In this document: positions 19,384 through 29,642 of the stretch, piece after piece
Numbering within the stretch: position 1 is the stretch's first letter
Layout of the letters: each line of letters begins with the position of its first letter
Origin: Aminobacter sp. HY435
GTDB lineage: Bacteria > Pseudomonadota > Alphaproteobacteria > Rhizobiales > Rhizobiaceae
Length of the DNA stretch: 64,000 bases
Assembly (NCBI RefSeq): GCF_027568395.1
Contig: NZ_JANKZL010000013.1
Span: 124,001 to 188,000, forward strand
Direction: 5' to 3'
Translations under genes and position numbers: made by a program
The notes under the pieces: generated by a model
The model's input: the letters and a program-made list of their open reading frames with translations, nothing else
Database searches by the model: none
What the model was told of the DNA's origin: nothing

Positions 19384-20167
19384 CCTCCCAAAATCTCGCC
19401 GCCGGCGACTGGTATCGCCTGGCCTGTGATCGCGGTGGCTTTTTCCGAGGCGAGCCAGAGCACGGTGTCGGCCACTTCCTGTGGCGTCACCAGCCGCCCC
19501 TGCGGGTTGGCGCGGGCGAGCGTAGCACGCGCCTCTTCATTCGTGCGTCCGGTCTTGCCGGTGATGGTTTCCACGGCATTGTCGAGCAGCGGCGTGTCGG
19601 TGAAACCGGGGCAGACCGCATTGACGGTGACGTCGGTGCGAGCGAGTTCCAGCGCCAGCGCGCGGGTCAGGCCGACGACGCCATGCTTGGAGGCGCAATA
19701 GGCCGAGACGTACGCATAACCGGTCAGGCCGGCGGTGCTGGCGATATTGACGATCCGGCCGTTGCCGGCGCGCTTGACCGAGGCAAGAGCTGCCTGTGTG
19801 ACCAGGAACGTGCCGGTGAGATTGATGCCTATCACCCGGCTCCATAGCGCAAGATCGGTCTTGTCGAATGGCGCGGAGGGTGCTTCTCCGGCACAATTGA
19901 CCAACACGGCAATGTCGCCTGCCTGGGCAATCGCCTTGGCGACGCCTGTCTCAACCGACTGCGCATCAGTGACGTCGAAGCCGTCGAGCACGAAGGCTTC
20001 GCCGCCCGCAGCGGCAATCTCGTCGCGAACGGCCTCCAGCGGCGGCGCCCGCCGTCCGCACAGGCTGACGCGATGGCCGCAAGCTGCCAGCGCAACGGCG
20101 ATGGCGCGGCCGATGCCGCTGCCGGCACCGGTGACAAGGGCGTGGCGCCCATTCTTGCGCTGATCGC

Positions 20168-20171
<4 letters not shown>
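19380..20171 (-). CDS. Short-chain dehydrogenase/reductase
   Basis: This 263-aa classical SDR has the dinucleotide-binding motif [19 protein letters not shown] at residues about 12-30, the structural NCAGE stretch, and the catalytic tyrosine and lysine in YCASK, with the catalytic serine about 13 residues before the tyrosine ([19 protein letters not shown]). It would oxidise or reduce a hydroxyl/keto group on an alicyclic CoA ester made by the upstream enzyme. The start is GTG at 20169-20171, overlapping the monooxygenase/reductase stop by 4 nt. Confidence 0.9.
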
Positions 20172-22495
<2,324 letters not shown>

Positions 22496-22580
22496 GCCGT
22501 TCTCCTCCCGCGGTTTGCGCAGGTCCGGGCAGGGGGCGCCCGACCTTGATCGCCAGGGCACCATGAACGGGTTTCAAAAA

Positions 22581-22598
22581 AACTTCAAGCTTAAAGTT
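22581..22598. promoter_or_regulatory. 18-bp near-perfect palindrome, probable MarR operator
   Basis: AACTTCAAGCTTAAAGTT differs from its own reverse complement at only one symmetric pair. It lies 86 bp upstream of the monooxygenase/reductase ATG. A 15/18 match occurs at 60461-60478 upstream of the ligase/kynA operon, and the core recurs at 24949-24966 upstream of the MarR gene. MarR dimers typically bind palindromes of 16-20 bp. Confidence 0.65.
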
Positions 22599-22693
22599 AT
22601 TTTCCACCGGGCATGAGAATACCCCGCTGCCGGCAATGAACGCAGGCGACGACGGGGCTGAGCGCGGGGTGGCTCGGAGCCGGTCTGATTGCG

Positions 22694-23242
22694 TTATCGG
22701 GAAAGGATGCTCACGGTATCGGTGACCTCGGCATAGCCGAACGCGAGCGACGCCATGACGGCGTCATGAACCTGGGCTGCGGCAACCGTCTGGCCGTTGA
22801 ATTCGAGGTCGCGGGTGGCACAGGCGTCGTGAACAACCGTCGTCTTGTAGCCGAAGTCGGCTGCGGCGCGGCTGGCGCCTTCGACGCACATGTGGCTCAT
22901 CGCACCGACGATGACCACTTCCTCGATGCCCTTGGCATCAAGCGTTGCCTTGAGGTCGGTTTCGCGAAACGAGTTGACGTAATTCTTGGTGATGACCTTT
23001 TCGCCGTCGGCCGGCTGTACCGCGGCGTTGATCTCGATGCCTGCGGTGCCGGGCGCGAAGATCGGCGCGTCCGCCGCCTTTGACAGGTGACGGACATGGA
23101 TGACGGCATCGCCCTTGGCGCGCGCGGCCTCGATCACGCGGGCGGCGTTTTCAGTTGCCTGCTCGATGCCGACGAGCGGCATCCTGCAGCCGGGAAAATA
23201 TTCGTTCTGGATGTCGATGGCGATCACCGCGCGCTTGCTCAT
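22694..23242 (-). CDS. Isochorismatase-family cysteine hydrolase
   Basis: This 182-aa protein has the isochorismatase-like fold with the catalytic triad regions visible: aspartate in AIDIQNEYFPGC, lysine in VITKNYVNSF, and cysteine in GAMSHMCVEGASRAAADFGY. Members hydrolyse amides or N-carbamoyl groups (nicotinamide, biuret, N-carbamoyl compounds) or isochorismate; the nucleophilic cysteine favours amide hydrolysis here. The start ATG 23240-23242 gives the normal family length; an open frame continues upstream without a plausible start. It is divergent from a GlxA-type regulator, which probably controls it. The substrate is unknown. Confidence 0.88.
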   Translation of the reverse strand: MSKRAVIAIDIQNEYFPGCRMPLVGIEQATENAARVIEAARAKGDAVIHVRHLSKAADAPIFAPGTAGIEINAAVQPADGEKVITKNYVNSFRETDLKATLDAKGIEEVVIVGAMSHMCVEGASRAAADFGYKTTVVHDACATRDLEFNGQTVAAAQVHDAVMASLAFGYAEVTDTVSILSR

Positions 23243-23315
23243 ATCCCTGATGCCTTTGCTGTGTGGGGAAATGTTGCACCGAAGATGCGATGGATTATGG
23301 TGAGCATCAATTGGC

Positions 23316-23346
23316 GATATCGACATAAACAGGGGTGATTTCGACA
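23316..23346. promoter_or_regulatory. Direct repeat, candidate AraC/GlxA-type operator
   Basis: GATATCGACA (23316-23325) and GATTTCGACA (23337-23346) are 9/10 identical and 21 bp apart, two helical turns. They lie in the 105-bp gap between the cysteine hydrolase and the regulator, the second copy ending one base before the regulator ATG. AraC-type proteins bind such direct repeats; the position would allow autorepression. Confidence 0.4.
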
Positions 23347-23347
23347 A

Positions 23348-24322
23348 ATGACGACAGGCGAGGTCATCGAGATCGGATTGCTGCTCTATCCGGGCGCGCA
23401 ACTGTCGGCGGTGCTCGGCATGACCGATCTTTTCGAACTGGCCAACCGCACCGCCGTTCGCAAGAGCCGCGCCGCAGCGCCCAACCAACTGCGTGTCAGC
23501 CATTGGCGCGCCGAGCACTTGGAGCAGGCGCCGGTTCGTGTGTTCGACAGCCATCCAGGCGCGCCGGGCGTGCCGGCGGTCTATGTCGCGCCGCCGGCCC
23601 TGGGTGATCCGATAGCGCCAGAAGTTGCGGCTCCTGTCGCCGGCTGGCTGCGCCAGCGCCATGCTGCCGGCGGGGTGCTGGCGTCGGTCTGCGCCGGGGC
23701 TTTCGTGCTCGGCGAAACCGGGCTCTTGGCCGGGCGGGCGGTGACGACGAACTGGGTCTATGACGAGGCGTTCCGGCTGCGCTTTCCCGAGGCGAGGCTC
23801 GACACCGACAGGCTGCTCATCGACGACGGCGACATCATCACCGCCGGCAGCCTGATGGCCTGGACCGACCTGGGCCTCAGGCTGGTCGACCGCTTCCTGG
23901 GCTCGACCGTGATGATCGAGACTGCGCGGGTGCTGGCGCTCGATCCGCCCGGACGCGAGCAGCGCTACTACAGTGCCTTTGCGCCCCGGCTAAGCCATGG
24001 CGACGCGGCCATCCTCAAGGTCCAGCACTGGCTGCAGGCGAGCGAGGGCAGGGATTTCAGTCTCGCCACCCTGGCTGGGCTCGCGGGGCTGGAGGAACGC
24101 ACCTTCCTGCGCCGTTTCCAGAAGGCGACCGGGCTGACGACGACCGAATACGGCCAGCGCCTGCGCGTCGGCAAGGCACGCGAACTGCTGCAGTTCACCG
24201 CGCAGTCGGTCGACAAGGTCGCCTGGGAGGTCGGCTATGGCGACGCCGGCGCGTTCCGAAAGGTGTTCACGCGCATCGTCGGCCTGACACCGAGCGACTA
24301 CCGGGGCAGGTTCAGGGCATAG
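23348..24322 (+). CDS. GlxA-family transcriptional regulator (DJ-1/PfpI + AraC HTH)
   Basis: This 324-aa protein has an N-terminal DJ-1/PfpI class-I amidotransferase-like sensor domain ([22 protein letters not shown]; the nucleophile elbow region reads [19 protein letters not shown]) and a C-terminal AraC double HTH from about residue 220 ([22 protein letters not shown] and [20 protein letters not shown]). GlxA-type regulators commonly control amidohydrolase, arginine or choline/carnitine genes. It is divergent from the cysteine hydrolase, its likely target. The effector is not readable from sequence. Confidence 0.9.
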   Translation: MTTGEVIEIGLLLYPGAQLSAVLGMTDLFELANRTAVRKSRAAAPNQLRVSHWRAEHLEQAPVRVFDSHPGAPGVPAVYVAPPALGDPIAPEVAAPVAGWLRQRHAAGGVLASVCAGAFVLGETGLLAGRAVTTNWVYDEAFRLRFPEARLDTDRLLIDDGDIITAGSLMAWTDLGLRLVDRFLGSTVMIETARVLALDPPGREQRYYSAFAPRLSHGDAAILKVQHWLQASEGRDFSLATLAGLAGLEERTFLRRFQKATGLTTTEYGQRLRVGKARELLQFTAQSVDKVAWEVGYGDAGAFRKVFTRIVGLTPSDYRGRFRA

Positions 24323-24338
24323 ACGGTCGCCCGCTGGC

Positions 24339-24869
24339 CTATGCGCCTTTGCCGAGCGAGGCGACGATCGAGCGCTTGAGCTTGGCGAGTTCGTCGAGCA
24401 GGACCGCGCTGTCGTGTGCCCCCAGGCCGCCGAACAGGTCGGCGATCCAGTCGCCATGGGCGGCGGCCATCTTTTCGAACTCGGCGCGCCCGAACGGGGT
24501 CAGCGCGATGATCTGGACGCGACGGTCGGTGGGCGAGGTCGTGCGGCTGATGTGGCCGCTTTCGGCGAGCCGTTCGACCAGAACGGTGATGTTGCCGGGC
24601 GAGACCATCATGCGCTTGGAAACCTCTCCAAGTACCATTCCGTCCTTTGCCCTTTCGAGCTGCGCCATCAGGTCGAAGCGCGGCAGGGTCGAATCGAACT
24701 CCTCGCGCAGGCGTCGCCGCACTTCGGTCTCGACCAGCGTCGAGCAGGTCAGCAGGCGCAGCCACAGGCGCAGTTCGGCGCCATGGTCGCCGGGAGCCTC
24801 CAGCACCTTGGTTTCGCCGTCGACCCATTCGGTCGCAATCTCGTTCGTCTTGTCCTGCTCAGGCGTCAT
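24339..24869 (-). CDS. MarR-family regulator, proposed repressor of the anthraniloyl-CoA/tryptophan regulon
   Basis: This 176-aa winged-helix protein has the MarR core: recognition region VSKRMMVSPGNITVLVERLAESGHISRTTS and wing TSPTDRRVQIIALTPFGRAEF. The N-terminal helix (ELRLWLRLLTCSTLVETEVRRRL) should dimerise. ATG 24867-24869 is the first sensible start. MarR proteins usually repress aromatic degradation genes and are released by the aromatic acid or its CoA thioester. A palindrome core upstream of this gene matches palindromes before the monooxygenase operon and the ligase/kynA operon. I therefore infer autoregulation and control of both; the effector would be anthranilate or anthraniloyl-CoA. 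Confidence 0.85.
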   Translation of the reverse strand: MTPEQDKTNEIATEWVDGETKVLEAPGDHGAELRLWLRLLTCSTLVETEVRRRLREEFDSTLPRFDLMAQLERAKDGMVLGEVSKRMMVSPGNITVLVERLAESGHISRTTSPTDRRVQIIALTPFGRAEFEKMAAAHGDWIADLFGGLGAHDSAVLLDELAKLKRSIVASLGKGA

Positions 24870-24948
24870 CTGGCGGTCATTCCTCACTCCCGCGGCCCGG
24901 CATGAGACGTGCCGGCCCGAACAGCTTTTGTAGTGCCGTTTCGTTCGG

Positions 24949-24966
24949 TCGTACAAGCTTGAAATA
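24949..24966. promoter_or_regulatory. Palindrome core upstream of the MarR gene
   Basis: The 18-mer TCGTACAAGCTTGAAATA shares the centre AAGCTT and the flank GAA with the reverse strand of the palindrome at 22581-22598 (11/18 match overall). It lies about 80-97 bp upstream of the MarR ATG, next to the 3' end of the dehydratase gene. It is weaker than the other two sites, which is common for autoregulatory operators. Confidence 0.45.
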
Positions 24967-24967
24967 T

Positions 24968-25936
24968 TCAAGGCTCGGGGATGCCGCCGGCCAGCACGGT
25001 GGCATAGGCCGTCGCGTCGATGTTGCCGCCCGAAATGACGCAAACGACGTTGCCGATTGCATGCTCGCTTGTGATGGCCGCCGCGAGCGATGCTGCGCCG
25101 GCGCCTTCGGCGACGATCTTGGCCTTGGAAAACAACAGCCGCATCGCTTCGGTCACTTGGTCGAGACTGACTGTCACGGCGCCGTCGACCAGCTCACGCG
25201 CCACCGGCCAGAGTTGCGGCACGAGCGATGGCCCGCCGATGCTCTTGATGAAGGAGGGGCGTGTTTCGATGTCGACGATACGGCCGGCGGCAAGTGCTGC
25301 CGTCACCGGCGCGGCGTTCTCGTCCTCGACGGCGAAAATCTTTGCCTGTGGCTTGAGGGTCTTCACCGCGCTGGCGACGCCCGTGGTCATGCTGCCGCCG
25401 CCATAGGGCGCAAGCACCACGTCGACCTCGGGAAGGTCCTCGATGATTTCCATGCCGATGGTGCCGTTGCCCGCAAGCACGGCCTGGTCGGTCACCGGGT
25501 TGATCAGCAGCTCCGGGAAATCCGGGCGATCGGCGCCGATGATGTACTGCCACCATGTCTCCATGGAGATGAAGCGGACCTCGCCGCCGAGGCGGCGGAC
25601 GCCTGATATCTTGGTCTGCGGCGCGCCTGAATACATGTAGGCGGCCATCGGCACGCCAAGCCTGTTGGCGGCCCAGGCCATGCCATAGGCCATGTTGCCG
25701 GAGCTGGTGGTGGCCACGCCATTGGCGAGGGCATCCGCATCACGCGAAAGCAGCGCGTTGAGCGCCGGCCTGAGCTTGAACGCCCCGATGGGCGACAGCG
25801 TTTCGAGCTTGAGGAAGATCTGCCGGTCGGGCAGGCCGAGATCGAGCCGCACAAGCGGCGTGCGCGGCATGTAGGGGGCGATGCGGCTGCGGGCTGCGGC
25901 TATCTCCGAAATGGTCGGGCGACGAGGCGCGTTCAC
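24968..25936 (-). CDS. PLP-dependent threonine/serine dehydratase-like enzyme
   Basis: This 322-aa fold-type II PLP enzyme resembles catabolic threonine ammonia-lyase. The PLP-lysine region reads SPIGAFKLRPALNALL, where most family members have SFKxRGA, so the usual RGA triplet is replaced by RPA. The glycine-rich phosphate loop APYGGGSMTTG and the asparagine region TSSGNMAYGMAWAA are present. It would eliminate water (or another beta group) from a hydroxyamino acid and release ammonia. The start is GTG 25934-25936, overlapping the GntR stop by 4 nt, so the GntR/FCD regulator and this gene are co-transcribed. The exact substrate is uncertain because of the altered active-site loop. Confidence 0.82.
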   Translation of the reverse strand: MNAPRRPTISEIAAARSRIAPYMPRTPLVRLDLGLPDRQIFLKLETLSPIGAFKLRPALNALLSRDADALANGVATTSSGNMAYGMAWAANRLGVPMAAYMYSGAPQTKISGVRRLGGEVRFISMETWWQYIIGADRPDFPELLINPVTDQAVLAGNGTIGMEIIEDLPEVDVVLAPYGGGSMTTGVASAVKTLKPQAKIFAVEDENAAPVTAALAAGRIVDIETRPSFIKSIGGPSLVPQLWPVARELVDGAVTVSLDQVTEAMRLLFSKAKIVAEGAGAASLAAAITSEHAIGNVVCVISGGNIDATAYATVLAGGIPEP

Positions 25937-26712
25937 TCTGCTGCCGTCCGCGATTTCAGCGAGCCGGCGCGGGCAGCATGCCTGTTGCCGCTCTTGTCTT
26001 CGGTGTGGACATAAACGTGCACGGTGTAGCCGATGTGGTCCGCCATCAAAGCTTTTGCCTTGTCGAAATTCCGGTCGAGCGCCGCTTCCATCAGCGCCGT
26101 GTGCGGGCCGATGGACTGGGCTTCCTGCAGTGCCGCCATCGCCTCTTCGTAGCCGTCCTTTTGTCCCTCGGCGGCGCGCAACGTCGGTGCCAGCCCGAGA
26201 AAGCGATGATGCCTGCGCAACTGGTCGGAAATGGTCGAGCGAAAGCGCAGCAACCAGTTCGAATCTGCAGCGCTCAAAAGCGCCGAGTGAAACGCTTCAT
26301 GCCGTTCGTCCCATGCGTCGACGGCTTCGTCCGAAGGGTCTTCGACGGCGGTCTTGCAGCGCGACAGGCGATAATGGGCGGTGACGACAGCGCTTTCCCA
26401 TTCGCTGTCGCCCTTTTCCATGGCCTCAACAAGCAACGGGATTTCAACGACCATGCGCGCTCGTGCGAGGTCTTCGAGCTCTCCGCGCGATACCGGGGCA
26501 ACGGCAAAGCCGCGATTGGAAATCGCGGTCACCAGGCGCTCGGCCTCGAGCCGCGACAGAGCTTCGCGCAGCGGCGTCCAGCCGACGCCATAGGCGGTGC
26601 GGAGCGCGCTCAACTTGAGCGGGGCTCCAGGCAGCAGTCGCGTTGTCAGAATATCGCGTCGCAGCAGCCGGTAGGCCGCTTCGGTCTTGGTGGAGTGCTC
26701 GTCGTCCTGCAT
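25933..26712 (-). CDS. GntR-family regulator with FCD ligand domain
   Basis: This 259-aa protein has an N-terminal GntR winged helix (LKLSALRTAYGVGWTPLREALSRLEAERLV) and an all-helical FCD domain whose likely metal ligands are seen in WDERHEAFHSALL and in the histidine of ALMADHIG. I chose ATG 26710-26712: the longer frame to 26766 would place a coding start across the candidate operator. It is co-transcribed with the dehydratase and divergent from the TrpX-like importer/kynureninase operon, with two AT-rich palindromes in between. It most likely represses that operon in the absence of an amino-acid or organic-acid ligand. Confidence 0.88.
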   Translation of the reverse strand: MQDDEHSTKTEAAYRLLRRDILTTRLLPGAPLKLSALRTAYGVGWTPLREALSRLEAERLVTAISNRGFAVAPVSRGELEDLARARMVVEIPLLVEAMEKGDSEWESAVVTAHYRLSRCKTAVEDPSDEAVDAWDERHEAFHSALLSAADSNWLLRFRSTISDQLRRHHRFLGLAPTLRAAEGQKDGYEEAMAALQEAQSIGPHTALMEAALDRNFDKAKALMADHIGYTVHVYVHTEDKSGNRHAARAGSLKSRTAAE

Positions 26713-26739
26713 CGCTGTCCATCCGTGTCTGCTGCAAAA

Positions 26740-26780
26740 ATTATATATCATGGGAGCGCGTGGCAAGAATTATATATAAT
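26740..26780. promoter_or_regulatory. Twin AT-rich palindromes, probable GntR/FCD operators
   Basis: ATTATATATAAT at 26769-26780 is a perfect 12-bp palindrome, and ATTATATATCAT at 26740-26751 is the same site with one change, 29 bp apart. They occupy the gap between the divergent GntR and importer genes. The strong copy ends 2 bp before a TTGACA -35 hexamer (26783-26788), so binding there should block the importer promoter. Confidence 0.65.
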
Positions 26781-26782
26781 GT

Positions 26783-26811
26783 TTGACAGACCTCTCGGGA
26801 CTGCTCATGAT
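26783..26811 (+). promoter_or_regulatory. Sigma-70-like promoter of the importer/kynureninase operon
   Basis: A consensus -35 TTGACA lies at 26783-26788 and a weak -10 (CATGAT, 26806-26811) follows after a 17-bp spacer. The first gene starts at 26864 behind a GGGAGGAA ribosome site. The -35 is adjacent to the palindrome ending at 26780. Confidence 0.5.
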
Positions 26812-26863
26812 TGTCCCATGCTGCCGTTCAGGGGAGCGGTGCTTGTCAATCTGGGAGGAATAG

Positions 26864-27850
26864 ATGAGAAATTTGAAGTCCGGTCTGATGTCGGGCCTGG
26901 TTCTCGCTGGCGCGCTCGCTGTCAGCCTTGGTGCCGCCGTCGCTGACCCGATCAAGATCGGCATCGCCAATTTCGGCGAGCACCCGCAACTCAACGCTGC
27001 TGTCGCCGGCTTCAAGAAGGCGCTGGCCGACAATGGCTATGTCGAAGGCAAGGACGTCGTCTTCACCGAAAGCCATACCAATTTCGATGCGTCGCTGGTT
27101 CCCCAGATGATCGCCAAGCTTCAGGCCGAACAGCCGAAGCTGATGTACACCGTCACCACCCCGGTGTCGCAGATCGCCAAGAAGGCGCTCGCCGGTTCGG
27201 GCATCAATATCGTCTTTTCCGCCGTGACCGACCCGGTCGCCGCCAAGCTGGTCCCGTCGTGGGAAGCTGGCGATGAAGGCATGACCGGGGCAACCGATCT
27301 GCAGGACGTCAAGGCGGTGATGGAATTCACCAAGAAGCTTTTGCCGAACGCCAAGCGTTTCGGCGTGCCGTACAATCCGGGCGAAGCCAATGACGTCGCG
27401 CTGGTCGAGAAGATCAAGGAAGCAGCACCTGCCGCAGGCTTCGAAGTGGTTGAAGTCGGCATCGACAACGTCAACGACATCCAGCAGCGCATCGCCTCGC
27501 TGGCTGGCAAGGTCGACGTGATCTACGGCCCGACCTCGAACCTGATCCAGCCGGCGATCCCGGCAGTGTCGGCTGCGGCGCGCCAGGCGGGCATCCCGGT
27601 CGTCAATGCCGACGACAACGCCGTGCGCGACGGTGTCGTGCCGGCAAGCTTCGCCGTCAACTACGAGCAGGTTGGCGTCAACGCCGGCAAGATCGCTGCC
27701 GAAATCCTCAAGGGCAAGGACCCCAAGACCATCGCGCCTTCGCGTCCGGCCTATGAGGACCATGCCGCGCTGATCTCGAAGAAGGCGATGGCGGCATTCG
27801 GCATCGAAATCCCGGCTTCGCTCGCCGAGTGCGGCTGCATCGTCGACTGA
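26864..27850 (+). CDS. ABC transporter substrate-binding protein, TrpX-like
   Basis: This 328-aa binding protein belongs to the ABC_sub_bind family that includes streptococcal TrpX. A signal peptide (MRNLKSGLMSGLVLAGALAVSLGAAVA) precedes the mature protein DPIKIGIANFGEHPQLNAAVAGFKKAL, and the family stretches VSQIAKKALAG, VFSAVTDPVAAKLV and ADDNAVRDGVVPASFAVNYEQVG are clear. Family members bind aromatic amino acids among other ligands. It starts the operon importer-ATPase-permease-kynureninase, so tryptophan or kynurenine is the most likely ligand. A cysteine near the C-terminus (ECGCIVD) is unusual and unexplained. Confidence 0.87.
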   Translation: MRNLKSGLMSGLVLAGALAVSLGAAVADPIKIGIANFGEHPQLNAAVAGFKKALADNGYVEGKDVVFTESHTNFDASLVPQMIAKLQAEQPKLMYTVTTPVSQIAKKALAGSGINIVFSAVTDPVAAKLVPSWEAGDEGMTGATDLQDVKAVMEFTKKLLPNAKRFGVPYNPGEANDVALVEKIKEAAPAAGFEVVEVGIDNVNDIQQRIASLAGKVDVIYGPTSNLIQPAIPAVSAAARQAGIPVVNADDNAVRDGVVPASFAVNYEQVGVNAGKIAAEILKGKDPKTIAPSRPAYEDHAALISKKAMAAFGIEIPASLAECGCIVD

Positions 27851-27871
27851 TCCTCGATCTTCTTCAAACGA

Positions 27872-27898
27872 GACGACGGCGTCATGGACGCCGTCGTC
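27872..27898 (+). other. Perfect 12-bp stem-loop between binding protein and ATPase genes
   Basis: GACGACGGCGTC and its exact complement flank a 3-nt ATG loop in the 65-bp gap after the binding-protein gene. No T-run follows, so it is not a factor-independent terminator of the usual form. It may attenuate read-through or protect the binding-protein message, giving receptor excess over membrane parts. Confidence 0.5.
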
Positions 27899-27915
27899 GT
27901 CCTCGGGAGGGACGG

Positions 27916-28695
27916 ATGCTCGAAATCCGATCTGCGCGTAAAGTCTTCTACAAGGGCCAGGCTGACGAAAAAGTCGCGCTGGACGATCTCAATCTCAAAC
28001 TGGCGACCGGCGAGTTCGGCGTCGTCATCGGCTCCAACGGCGCGGGCAAGAGCAGCATGCTCAATGCCATCTCGGGCGCCCTGGTCCTCGACTCCGGCAA
28101 GATACTGATCAATGGCGACGACGTGACCGACACTCCGGTCCATACCCGCGCCATGCGCCTGGCCCGCGTCTTCCAGGATCCGATGAAGGGCACGGCCGCC
28201 TCGATGACGGTCGCCGAAAACATGCTGCTTGCCGATCTGCGCAGCAAGAAGCGCACCCTGCGCCAAGGCCTCAACGCCAGGCGCATGGCCGAATATAAGG
28301 AGCGCCTCGCGCTGCTTGGCCTCGGCCTGGAAAATCGGCTCGACACCCGCGTCGAACTGCTGTCGGGCGGCCAGCGCCAGTCGCTGTCGCTGATCATGGC
28401 GGTTGGCGGTCAGCCCGATGTTCTCTTGCTGGACGAACACACCGCTGCGCTCGACCCGCGCACCGCCGACATCGTCATGCAGGCCACCGTTCGCGCCGTC
28501 GAAGCGCTCAAGCTCACCACGCTGATGGTGACCCACAACATGCAGCACGCCGTCGATTTCGGACACAGCGTCATCATGCTCGACGCTGGCAAGCTTCGGC
28601 TCGAGATCTCCGGCGAGGAAAAGGCCAACGTCACGGTCGTCGACCTGATCGGCCATTTCTCCGTGAAAACCGACCGCATGCTGCTGGCGAGCTGA
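27916..28695 (+). CDS. ABC transporter ATPase of the TrpX-like importer
   Basis: This 259-aa ATPase powers the importer encoded with it. Walker A reads GSNGAGKSSMLN near residues 38-49, the signature is LLSGGQRQSLSLIMA, Walker B is VLLLDEHTAALDP and the switch histidine lies in VTHNMQHA. The ATG at 27916 follows a GGGAGGGACGG ribosome site; an upstream in-frame extension would cross the intergenic stem-loop and is rejected. The sequence is of the type paired with ABC_sub_bind receptors (annotated as TrpZ-like in Gram-positives). Confidence 0.92.
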   Translation: MLEIRSARKVFYKGQADEKVALDDLNLKLATGEFGVVIGSNGAGKSSMLNAISGALVLDSGKILINGDDVTDTPVHTRAMRLARVFQDPMKGTAASMTVAENMLLADLRSKKRTLRQGLNARRMAEYKERLALLGLGLENRLDTRVELLSGGQRQSLSLIMAVGGQPDVLLLDEHTAALDPRTADIVMQATVRAVEALKLTTLMVTHNMQHAVDFGHSVIMLDAGKLRLEISGEEKANVTVVDLIGHFSVKTDRMLLAS

Positions 28696-28700
28696 TCATC

Positions 28701-29624
28701 ATGGACTTTATCCAGACTGTTTTTTCGAGCTTCGTCTCGCTAATCCCCGTCACCCTGGCGCAGAGCCTGATCCTGGCATTCGTCGTGCTCGGCATCATGA
28801 TTCCGTTCCGGACGCTGAACTTCCCGGATCTGACCAGCGAAGGCGCGTTTCCGCTCGGCGGTTGCGTCTGCGGCGTGCTGCTGGCCGCTGGCGCTTCCCC
28901 GCTGACGGCCATAGCAGTGGCGATCATCGCCGGCTTCCTGGCCGGCTGCTGCACCGCCTTCATCCACCTGCGCTTCCGCATCCACACGCTGCTCGCCGGC
29001 ATCCTGATGATGACGATGCTGTACAGCATCAACCTGCGCATCATGGGCAAGTCGAACCTGTCGGTCTTCGGCGCGCCCACCGTATTCGACTGGGCGCCGT
29101 TCGTGCAGCCGGGTTTCCCGGCCAGCAAGATCATCGTCGCCGGCCTGATCGGCGCGATCGTCTTCATCCTGCTCAACATGTTCTTCAAGACCGAGAAGGG
29201 CACCGCCATCCGCGCTGTTGGCGCCAACCCCGACATGGCCGAGGCACAGGGCATCAATGTCTGGGTCGCCACCATCGGCGGCGTCGGCATGGCCAGCGCC
29301 TTTTCGGCGACCAGCGGTGCGCTGATGGTGCAGTCGCAGGGTTTCGCCGACGTCAACATGGGCCTCGGCATCCTGATCAACGGCCTTGCGGCGCTGATGA
29401 TCGGCGAAGCCATCGTCGGCAAGCAGACGGTGTTGCGCCAACTCGCGGCTCCGTTCGTCGGTGCGGTCGTCTACTATCAGCTGGTGTCGTTCTGTCTGGC
29501 CGCCGGCATGCCGCCCCCCGATCTCAAGCTCGCGACCGGCCTGTTCGTTCTGGCCATGCTGGCCCTGCCGAGCCTGCGCCGCAGCCGCGGACCCGCACAA
29601 GCACGCGAAACCATCCGCGAATAA
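28701..29624 (+). CDS. ABC transporter permease of the TrpX-like importer
   Basis: This 307-aa inner-membrane protein has eight or nine hydrophobic segments and belongs to the branched-chain-type permease superfamily used by ABC_sub_bind systems. Typical stretches are FPDLTSEGAFPLGGCVCGVLL and RAVGANPDMAEAQGINVWVATIGG, the latter being the cytoplasmic coupling region. It begins 5 nt after the ATPase gene and is followed after 18 nt by kynureninase, so one promoter near 26783 should serve all four genes. Confidence 0.9.
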   Translation: MDFIQTVFSSFVSLIPVTLAQSLILAFVVLGIMIPFRTLNFPDLTSEGAFPLGGCVCGVLLAAGASPLTAIAVAIIAGFLAGCCTAFIHLRFRIHTLLAGILMMTMLYSINLRIMGKSNLSVFGAPTVFDWAPFVQPGFPASKIIVAGLIGAIVFILLNMFFKTEKGTAIRAVGANPDMAEAQGINVWVATIGGVGMASAFSATSGALMVQSQGFADVNMGLGILINGLAALMIGEAIVGKQTVLRQLAAPFVGAVVYYQLVSFCLAAGMPPPDLKLATGLFVLAMLALPSLRRSRGPAQARETIRE

Positions 29625-29642
29625 TCGAGGACTGCCTGCATC

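Noticed and set aside
22496-22564. Upstream in-frame extension of the monooxygenase/reductase
   Set aside because: The 23 extra residues precede a perfect FAD-motif N-terminus with its own GGAGGAGA site.
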